DNA from: a virus
Virus record (IMG/VR): IMGVR_UViG_3300005253_001115
Span: 186,001 to 250,000 of that record
Length of the DNA stretch: 64,000 nucleotides
Reading direction: 5' to 3' (one strand)
Numbering within the stretch: the first letter of the stretch is position 1; each line of letters begins with the position of its first letter. Below, in pieces: positions 58,830 through 64,000 of this stretch. The notes beneath the pieces are model-generated. The model saw only the letters and a program-made list of their open reading frames with translations. It was not told the DNA's origin and searched no databases. The position numbers and the translations under genes are program-made.

Positions 58830-59152
58830 GGAGCGGCACGGAATGCTCCAAACGGGTTACACTGCATCTATGTCCGTGCCGCTCCGTAATATAGGGCGGT
58901 TGGTCAATGAGATTTCGGGTTACAAATGGGAGTTGGACCAACCATCCTGTAAAGTTGGGGCGACGCCGCACAGCGGATTCGGGTTGCATGAGCGCATCGA
59001 CAGCGTAGCCCCTTTGTAAGTTATGAGCGGCGCGACACTCTCCCAAAGGGTTGCATCACGGCGGTGGTCGCGCCGCTCTGTTATATTGAGTATTTTAGTG
59101 AGGTTGGTCACTCTTCTAGAGGGTTACACCGGTCTTTTGGACCAGCCTCACT
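58830..59152 (+). ncRNA. Hairpin array cluster 2 (five units)
   Basis: Hairpins at 58830-58885 (13-bp perfect stem), 58898-58943, 58957-59012, 59025-59078 and 59097-59152. All follow A-N10-GGGTTRCA-N10-G with a 30-nt loop; units 3 and 4 have GGGTTGCA as core. The first unit is 15 bp upstream of the transposase-like start, in its minus-strand leader. The 343-bp gap 58815-59157 holds nothing else. Confidence 0.8.
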
Positions 59153-59157
59153 GTGAT

Positions 59158-59739
59158 TTACATGTAAGTCCTCTCGCGTAGTCTCTCGACAAACTCATCC
59201 TGAACGACTGAGCCTACCGTGCGCTTGTCTCCGGCGGAGACGCCTTCGGCCTGCATCTTGTCTGCAATGGCGAAGAGCATCCGTGCGTCACGTCCGAAGG
59301 TGCCAGACTTCTTGTCTCGCATCTGCGCCTCGGTGGTCACCTGATCGAACGTAGCAGAGCGCAACTTCACGCCCCCGTGGGTCAGGTAGAATGTGTCCAT
59401 GTAGAGCGCAGCGACGGTCTCAGCACTTGCTGCGTCGGCTGCTGCTGTTCTCTTGGACTTGTTTGGCTTGGCGGCTCCGGTTGAGGGTGCCTGGGGCGTG
59501 ATAGGCAGAACCCGAGACTGCGACCGAAGTCGCTGCACGATGTTGTTGATCTGACTGTTGGCGAAGCGCTTCCAGACTTCCGTCTCGATAGCAGACGCCA
59601 TCGCAGGGCTCAGATTATCAATCTCAGCATCAGCGACAGCAAGAAAGGCAGCTTTCGCCTTCTCCCAATCTCCGCTGCTTGCTGTCCACGCTGTCTCAGC
59701 CCACTTGGCAAAGACCTCTTCTATGTCTACGGAACTCAT
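59158..59739 (-). CDS. Unknown protein embedded in the hairpin array
   Basis: 193 aa with no recognised motif. Helical N-terminus, a basic Ser/Thr/Ala linker (KPNKSKRTAAADAA, ~92-105) and a C-terminal domain. Hairpins lie 5 bp after its stop and 49 bp before its start, so it is part of the same module as the transposase-like gene. AAGGAAAACGT precedes the ATG. Possibly an RNA-binding partner. Confidence 0.65.
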   Translation of the reverse strand: MSSVDIEEVFAKWAETAWTASSGDWEKAKAAFLAVADAEIDNLSPAMASAIETEVWKRFANSQINNIVQRLRSQSRVLPITPQAPSTGAAKPNKSKRTAAADAASAETVAALYMDTFYLTHGGVKLRSATFDQVTTEAQMRDKKSGTFGRDARMLFAIADKMQAEGVSAGDKRTVGSVVQDEFVERLRERTYM

Positions 59740-59787
59740 ACGTTTTCCTTCTTTATCCCCGTGGCAAAATCGCCCGGTGGAAATGTA

Positions 59788-59903
59788 GCGGTCCTGACAC
59801 CTTGAAAGTGGGTTACAAGTTCTTTATGGTCAGGACCGCCGTTGAAGTATAGCAGGTCGGTCAGTGGCGACAAGGGTTACAAACACAGAAAGGACCGACA
59901 CTG
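59788..59903 (+). ncRNA. Hairpin array cluster 3 (two units)
   Basis: Hairpins at 59788-59839 (11-bp perfect stem) and 59853-59903 (10 pairs with one bulge), each with a 30-nt loop of the same A-N10-GGGTTACA-N10-G form. Located between the unknown embedded gene and the PRTase gene, with no gene in 59740-59931. Confidence 0.78.
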
Positions 59904-59931
59904 AATCCAATGAATAGGTAGCTTTCGAACA

Positions 59932-60387
59932 TCAGCTTTCAACCTCTTTCTTCTCCAAGTAGAAGAAATCCAGACCCTCAGGTTCTTTCTCTCCTCGAAA
60001 GATGAGAGCAGCAGCCCCCATGCAAATATTGTCACCTAGGATCTTCTGTACCTTGGCAACCGCTTGCCCAGAAGACACCACATCGTCCACGATAAGGTAC
60101 TTCTTTTTGCTGAACCCAGGGCCGCGCGTGCGGTTCTCCAGGGTTAGCACCTTCACTCGTGGCTTGTTGAGTATCCCGGCCACCACGAAGGCAAGCTCGA
60201 TGCCGCCGATAATCGGGGTGGCGATAAAGTCTATCTCGTCTCGCAACGTTTCGGGGATCAACTCTGCAAGTTGCTCTGCATACTCTGTCGTAGCTCGGCT
60301 GTCGAGTAGATCGAAGTCGTAGTAATACGGAGAACTCCTACCAGAGGTAAGTTCGTGGTCTTCTTTGATCCGGCATTCCTCGAACAT
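59932..60387 (-). CDS. Orotate phosphoribosyltransferase-like enzyme
   Basis: 151 aa. N-terminal ELTSGRSSPYYYDF and the PRPP-binding motif KYLIVDDVVSSGQA (~95-108) identify a type I PRTase close to PyrE. It would link orotate (or another base) to PRPP, using PRPP made by the Prs encoded at 62555. Slightly short for PyrE (~200 aa). Confidence 0.82.
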   Translation of the reverse strand: MFEECRIKEDHELTSGRSSPYYYDFDLLDSRATTEYAEQLAELIPETLRDEIDFIATPIIGGIELAFVVAGILNKPRVKVLTLENRTRGPGFSKKKYLIVDDVVSSGQAVAKVQKILGDNICMGAAALIFRGEKEPEGLDFFYLEKKEVES

Positions 60388-60399
60388 GCTGCCTACACC

Positions 60400-60720
60400 T
60401 TACGTATTTTCGATCCCTTTCGAGATGACCTTGTAAATTGTGTGTGGAGCATACGTTACCTTAGTTCCATCTGCAAGGGTGTGGGTATACCCTCGACGGA
60501 TGATGGACGAAACCTTGCAATCAACCAGAATCTCGGCTGCTGTTTCCCACCGGTCATTCATGTTGGTCGAGTAAGACAGCGGCAGTTTGAAGACCTGAAG
60601 CGGTCTGGGAATTCCTTGGGCGGTACCTTCGCTCGTGACGAATACCGTCACGAGGTAGTCCGTCTTCGTGAGAGTCGGAGGGCTCAAGATACCGAGCCGA
60701 ACTAGAATATGCCTAAACAT
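60400..60720 (-). CDS. Hypothetical protein, 106 aa
   Basis: Start at 60720 after AAAGGAGAAAGTG; a longer in-frame reading overlaps the tiny membrane gene. Beta-rich (YLVTVFVTSEG, YTHTLADGTKVTY). No family recognised. Confidence 0.68.
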   Translation of the reverse strand: MFRHILVRLGILSPPTLTKTDYLVTVFVTSEGTAQGIPRPLQVFKLPLSYSTNMNDRWETAAEILVDCKVSSIIRRGYTHTLADGTKVTYAPHTIYKVISKGIENT

Positions 60721-60844
60721 CACTTTCTCCTTTCGTTCCAACGGAACGGATTTGGTTTGACCGTCGGAGCCGCGATCGAATGCTACAAACAAGGGTGATA
60801 ATCGCGTAGGCCAATACGATTAGCGCGAATATCGTTGTTTTCAT
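60713..60844 (-). CDS. Tiny membrane protein, 43 aa
   Basis: MKTTIFALIVLAYAIITLVC is a single membrane segment, followed by a basic tail. AGGAG precedes the ATG. The last codons contain the ribosome binding site and start of the following gene. Confidence 0.7.
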   Translation of the reverse strand: MKTTIFALIVLAYAIITLVCSIRSRLRRSNQIRSVGTKGESDV

Positions 60845-60865
60845 GCTGGTCTCCTGGGCGAATCG

Positions 60866-61045
60866 CTAGTCCGAATCACAGCGCAAGCTGGAAGTAACAA
60901 CTACGATGTTGTTACGGGATTCTTCCCGGTCGTAGTCGTCCACATCCCGGTCTCCCGGTGAAAAGTATTTACGCAAGCACTCAGCTTCCGTTCCCTCTGT
61001 GCAAATGATACTTTCGTTTGCACCGCTGTATACTATCAGTCCCAT
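60866..61045 (-). CDS. Small acidic protein, 59 aa
   Basis: MGLIVYSGANESIICTEGTE start; the second half is Asp/Glu-rich (SPGDRDVDDYDREESRNN). TAAGGAGACAAA precedes the ATG. No motif. Found in a stretch otherwise without genes. Confidence 0.68.
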   Translation of the reverse strand: MGLIVYSGANESIICTEGTEAECLRKYFSPGDRDVDDYDREESRNNIVVVTSSLRCDSD

Positions 61046-61054
61046 TTTGTCTCC

Positions 61055-61243
61055 TTAGGTGACAGGTGTAGTTTCCTCTTCGGCAGCCAGCCTCATAGCT
61101 TTAGCCTTTTTTTGAGCTTCTATGGCTTGCCTTCGACCGGACTTTTTTAGCTCTGCTGGATAAGCATGGCCATAACAGATGATACGGTTGGGAATTGCCT
61201 CTGCCTTGCACCCCTTGACTTCGCAGGTTTTCCAAATTGCCAT
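61055..61243 (-). CDS. Small protein with SGRRQAIEAQKKAK motif
   Basis: 62 aa. CEVKGCKAEA and ICYGH could be a zinc site (C-C...C-H). SGRRQAIEAQKKAK lies at ~35-48, with 14 more residues after it. Related to the recurrent tag family, but here the ribosome binding site of the next gene (TAAGGAG at its stop) is separate. Confidence 0.7.
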   Translation of the reverse strand: MAIWKTCEVKGCKAEAIPNRIICYGHAYPAELKKSGRRQAIEAQKKAKAMRLAAEEETTPVT

Positions 61244-61267
61244 GTCGCTTCTCCAGCGGGTAGATGC

Positions 61268-61444
61268 CTATTCCATGTCTCCTTCAACTTCAACCAGCTT
61301 TCGGTCTGTGTACTTGCCTCGAACTTTATTTACCTTGTCGGTCGCTTCGGCGATTTCTCTAGCCTCTTCGTCAGACAGGTCGTGATCCAGCACGAGCCTC
61401 TTCGCGGAGAACACAATTCTTTCGAATAGGTCAAGGACTTTCAT
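61268..61444 (-). CDS. Hypothetical protein, 58 aa
   Basis: MKVLDLFERIVFSAKRLVL start, acidic helical body, KYTDRKLVEVEGDME end. AAGGAGCGTAAAA precedes the ATG, and this site is inside the tag codons of the upstream gene. No family. Confidence 0.7.
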   Translation of the reverse strand: MKVLDLFERIVFSAKRLVLDHDLSDEEAREIAEATDKVNKVRGKYTDRKLVEVEGDME

Positions 61445-61667
61445 TTTTACGCTCCTTCTGAGCCATTATCGCCTGACGGCGACTGCTCATCCGTGGTTCC
61501 TCCTTAGCCTCCTTGAGAGCGTGCCCGCGATACGCAAGGTCACCGATCCATCCACTCGGGTTGTCTATATAGTGATACTCCCCGCGCAGGGGCTTACTGT
61601 CGTCGGCGACGTACACTGCACCTAACTTGCGCAGTAACAGGTTGCTGTCCTCTAGTTTAGCAGCCAT
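61431..61667 (-). CDS. Small protein with SRRQAIMAQKERK C-terminus
   Basis: 78 aa from ATG 61667. The tail SSRRQAIMAQKERKNESP is another tag copy, and its AAGGAGCG is the ribosome binding site for the next gene at 61444. The body resembles a small alpha/beta domain. Overlaps the kinase gene by 16 bp. Confidence 0.72.
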   Translation of the reverse strand: MAAKLEDSNLLLRKLGAVYVADDSKPLRGEYHYIDNPSGWIGDLAYRGHALKEAKEEPRMSSRRQAIMAQKERKNESP

Positions 61668-62248
61668 GCCAAACCCACACAGAGGGCACCCAAAGCCGCC
61701 CCTGCCGAGAAACCGACGAGGAGCGCTGCCCGCAATGCCTTCTGCATCCGCCCTACAACCTGAGCAGCGTGCTGCACCTTGGCAACCGTGACGCAATGCT
61801 GGGCAGGCTCCCAATCGAGAACCATCTGGTTGATGCACTCGATCGGAACACCGTGGGTGTTTCGCTGAGCGGCAACAATAGTCGCAGGGTGGGGGAGTTC
61901 CACAATAACTACGCGGTAACCCTCAGCCTCAGCAGCCTTTATGTACGGGTGGTACTGTTCGGTCTTGACGTTCGTGTTGTCCACAATCACGCAAGGCTTC
62001 CCAGCGGCGCACGAGTCCTTGAAGTTCTGGAGGTTCTGGGCGTGCCGCTCCCCAGCCAGAGCCACATCGAACTTGTACTCGCCATCGACCATGCACAGAT
62101 CGTCGGTCGAGTGGATCGCTGCGTCAGTCAACCGCCGACTGCCGTCCCTGCTCGTCTTACCGGGGAAACAGCCCCGGGCGATCATTTTGGCAACAGTGGA
62201 TTTCCCAGAGCCCGGAATACCTCTCATTATGAATGCGAATTTTTTCAT
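61652..62248 (-). CDS. P-loop kinase with C-terminal membrane segment
   Basis: 198 aa from ATG 62248 (GAGGAAAGT before it; a GTG at 62266 is the alternative). Walker A GIPGSGKST (~9-17), STDD (~47) and VDNTN (~90) match the kinase domain of Pnk/NEDD4-BP2-type proteins. The C-terminal ALLVGFSAGAALGALCVGLAWLL (~175-197) is a membrane segment, which is unusual for this family. Confidence 0.8.
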   Translation of the reverse strand: MKKFAFIMRGIPGSGKSTVAKMIARGCFPGKTSRDGSRRLTDAAIHSTDDLCMVDGEYKFDVALAGERHAQNLQNFKDSCAAGKPCVIVDNTNVKTEQYHPYIKAAEAEGYRVVIVELPHPATIVAAQRNTHGVPIECINQMVLDWEPAQHCVTVAKVQHAAQVVGRMQKALRAALLVGFSAGAALGALCVGLAWLLN

Positions 62249-62300
62249 ACTTTCCTCATCGGTCACCTAGCGCAGAACATTAGCTTTTTATATCCCTGGC

Positions 62301-62537
62301 TTATTCGGTCTTTGGTTCCGGCTTCCAGTCCCCGTCGGCGTCCAAGTGTTCCGGGGGCCAACCCTGCATCGTCACCTTTATTGTTCTGAGGATTCGGTTG
62401 GGCAACACGAAGAAAATCGTCCGTAGGAACTGAAAAGTGCATAAAATCAGGAAGATAAGTCCCCAAAATGCGGTCCAGCCGAAAAATATCCAGTGTTCTC
62501 TACCCCACTCAACGAACGCCAGTAATACCTGATCCAT
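62301..62537 (-). CDS. Small membrane protein, 78 aa
   Basis: Trp/Phe-rich membrane segment (WIFFGWTAFWGLIFLILCTF, ~16-35) followed by a soluble tail ending PKTE. Between the kinase and Prs genes. No family recognised. Confidence 0.68.
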   Translation of the reverse strand: MDQVLLAFVEWGREHWIFFGWTAFWGLIFLILCTFQFLRTIFFVLPNRILRTIKVTMQGWPPEHLDADGDWKPEPKTE

Positions 62538-62554
62538 ATTTTATGCCAATTCCT

Positions 62555-63538
62555 TTAGATCGTTTCTCTGAAAAGCGAGGAGATGCTCTCTTCGTTGTTG
62601 GTGCGGCGAATTGCCTCACCCATTAGAGGTGCGATGCTTACTACCTGCACCTTGTTGTAACCGTCGTTCTCGGCGTTACGCGGGATTGGGTCTCGGGCAA
62701 TCAAAGCCACTGTATCGGTGGTGAGCAGCTTCGTGAGCCCCTTCGTGTTGCCCATAGTCTTGTAGGCGTTCCCCGAGAGAACCGGGTGTGTGATGGCCGC
62801 AATGGCGCTCGTTGCGCCCTGCTCCATCAGGGCATCGACGCCCTTGCACAAGGTACCGGCAGTGTCGATCATATCGTCAACAATCACGCAGACTTGACCC
62901 TCCACATCGCCTACGATATTCATGACTTCGTTCTCGTTGGAGCGAGCACGCCGCTTGTCGATGATGGCGATCGGTGCCTCAAGCCTCTTGGCGTAAGCCC
63001 GTGCCCTCTCTGTACCACCAGCATCCGGCGATATGATAGTGAAGGGGGTGAGTCCCACTTCCTTGCGGACAGATTCCAATAGAACAGGCTTGGCGTACAG
63101 GTTGTCTACCGGGCAATCGAAGAACGCCTGGATCTGCCCGGCATGCAGGTCCATGCACATTACACGGTCTGCGCCAGCCCTGTCGATCAGGGACGCTACC
63201 AGCTTGGAAGTGATGGGCATTCGAGCAGCGTTCTGCTGGTCCTGGCGAGAGTACCCGAAGTACGGGATGACTGCTGTGATGCGACCAGCAGAGGACCGAC
63301 GCAAGGCGTCGATCATAATGAGCAGTTCCATCAGGTTCCGGTTGGTGTGGGGCGGGCAAGTCGGTTGGACGATGAAACAATCAGCGCCTCTTACGTTCTC
63401 CCCGATTGCTACCTTGATCTCACCGTCGCTGAAACGATCTACCTCGGCCTTGCCTAGAGGGCGGTCCAGATAATCAGCCACGTCGTGGGCTAGCTGGGGG
63501 TTGGCGTTTCCAGTGAATACCCGGATATCACCCTTCAT
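62555..63538 (-). CDS. prs: Ribose-phosphate pyrophosphokinase (PRPP synthase)
   Basis: 327 aa. Start at 63538 follows AAGGAGCGAGGA. Class I Prs motifs: FSDGEIKV (~35), YFGYSRQDQ (~90), CMDLHAGQIQAFF (~129), DKRRARS (~195) and the PRPP-binding VIVDDMIDTAGTL (~220). It supplies PRPP to NadV and the orotate PRTase-like protein. A co-encoded Prs with NadV is known from NAD-salvage phages. Confidence 0.94.
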   Translation of the reverse strand: MKGDIRVFTGNANPQLAHDVADYLDRPLGKAEVDRFSDGEIKVAIGENVRGADCFIVQPTCPPHTNRNLMELLIMIDALRRSSAGRITAVIPYFGYSRQDQQNAARMPITSKLVASLIDRAGADRVMCMDLHAGQIQAFFDCPVDNLYAKPVLLESVRKEVGLTPFTIISPDAGGTERARAYAKRLEAPIAIIDKRRARSNENEVMNIVGDVEGQVCVIVDDMIDTAGTLCKGVDALMEQGATSAIAAITHPVLSGNAYKTMGNTKGLTKLLTTDTVALIARDPIPRNAENDGYNKVQVVSIAPLMGEAIRRTNNEESISSLFRETI

Positions 63539-63549
63539 TCCTCGCTCCT

Positions 63550-63774
63550 TCATTTGTTGTACCATATGACGTGGGTGAATTCACCCCGGTTTTTTCCTTG
63601 CTTGAAGTCCGATGGGAGGAACTCGATACTGGTTTTGTGGGTGGCGGTTGCATAGTACGCAATACCGTCACTATCGATGATGGCCCCGCTCTCCAGTATA
63701 GAGGAAAACTCCTCTTTAGTAAAGTGATCCCCAAAGTCAGGCAGAGGGCTGAGGGTGAAGTTGTCGTCACTCAT
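63550..63774 (-). CDS. Hypothetical protein, 74 aa
   Basis: Acidic protein; overlaps the upstream partial gene by ATGA. Ends in THVIWYNK. No motif. Confidence 0.68.
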   Translation of the reverse strand: MSDDNFTLSPLPDFGDHFTKEEFSSILESGAIIDSDGIAYYATATHKTSIEFLPSDFKQGKNRGEFTHVIWYNK

Positions 63775-64000
63775 TCGTCAATCTCCATTTTCGTGATGGT
63801 GTAATAGATGCCTAGGGGACTACCTTCACAATAGATCTCGCACCACAACTCAGTTTCCCCCTCGTCTCGGGGCTCGTGGACACAGAATGTGTACCCCGGT
63901 TCGCTCCAGCTTTCTTTGGAGTCAGCTACCGCTGCTAAAACTGCCCTGAAGAAGTCAGAGTAGACTCCCGTGTAGCTGGCATCGTTGCAGTCCTCAAAGA
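63771..64000 (-). CDS. Partial hypothetical protein, C-terminal 75 codons
   Basis: Runs off the right edge. Sequence alternates strands and acidic turns (YTFCVHEPRDEGETELWCEIYCEG) and ends in TKMEIDE. Coupled to the next gene by ATGA. Start and full length are outside the window. Confidence 0.65.
   Translation of the reverse strand, partial: FEDCNDASYTGVYSDFFRAVLAAVADSKESWSEPGYTFCVHEPRDEGETELWCEIYCEGSPLGIYYTITKMEIDE

Noticed and set aside
57548-59903. CRISPR array
   Set aside because: No identical direct repeats separated by unique spacers of constant length, and no Cas1/Cas2. The constant part is a loop core and the stem sequences vary.
57548-59903. Integron attC cassette array
   Set aside because: attC sites need GTTRRRY ends and an integron integrase; the conserved octamer here is in the loop centre and no tyrosine integrase is present.
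57548-59903. tRNA genes or simple terminators
   Set aside because: No cloverleaf or anticodon arm can be drawn, and terminators do not keep a 30-nt loop with a fixed central octamer.

Overview
This window is part of a large double-stranded DNA tailed bacteriophage genome. Its genes are tightly packed and mostly overlap as ATGA or TAATG, and by eye there are no rRNA, tRNA or host housekeeping blocks. It carries a self-contained phage replication set: ATP-dependent DNA ligase, gp46/gp47-type (SbcC/SbcD) recombination nuclease, clamp-loader ATPase, RecA/UvsX, an acidic-tailed single-strand binding protein, a DnaG-type primase and a RecB/Cas4-like nuclease. It also carries nucleotide metabolism genes: class II ribonucleotide reductase, dCMP deaminase, dNMP kinase, GMP reductase, PRPP synthase and an orotate PRTase-like protein. 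A phage sigma-70-family factor is present. The host cannot be named from this sequence.

Layout. 1-2900 (minus): ligase, deaminase and small genes. 2968-14548 (plus): small genes, a MoxR ATPase with its metallopeptidase/VWA-like partner, then the NAD+ salvage genes (NadM-Nudix and NadV, with an HNH homing endonuclease between them) and a HAD-like protein. 14567-32181 (minus): the main replication, recombination and nucleotide operon, including an unexpected sulfotransferase and a KhpA-like KH protein, and ending upstream at the sigma factor. 32194-40091 (mixed): SWIM protein, Cas4-like nuclease and primase (divergent from a 13-bp palindrome), a LamG-repeat protein and small regulators. 40124-49602 (minus): a DExH helicase with three tandem paralogues made of 11 copies of a ~77-residue repeat, a DGQHR/ParB-like protein, DNA methyltransferases, an HNH endonuclease and a Nudix protein. 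49716-56678 (mostly minus): many small genes, a 753-residue zincin protein, a J-domain protein and a GGQ release-factor-like protein. 56737-59903: a LAGLIDADG endonuclease followed by the most unusual region. 59932-64000 (minus): PRTase, small genes, kinase and PRPP synthase.

The most interesting system lies at 57548-59903. Fourteen hairpins sit in three clusters around two minus-strand genes. One gene encodes a protein that ends in an IS110-type Transposase_20 domain but lacks the usual N-terminal DEDD/RuvC domain. Every hairpin has a G+C-rich stem closing a 30-nt loop (29 nt in one) built as A-N10-GGGTTACA-N10-G. The stems are conserved or covary, and the two 10-nt flanks of the core vary. 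This looks like an array of bipartite guide RNAs, comparable in concept to IS110 bridge RNAs but multi-copy and paired with a stripped-down recombinase-like protein.

Two other genome-wide patterns stand out. A CTAAAG box lies just upstream of many gene clusters and may be the promoter of the phage sigma factor. A C-terminal peptide of the form RRxAIxAQKxRK ends several unrelated small proteins, and its codons double as the ribosome binding site and start of the next gene.
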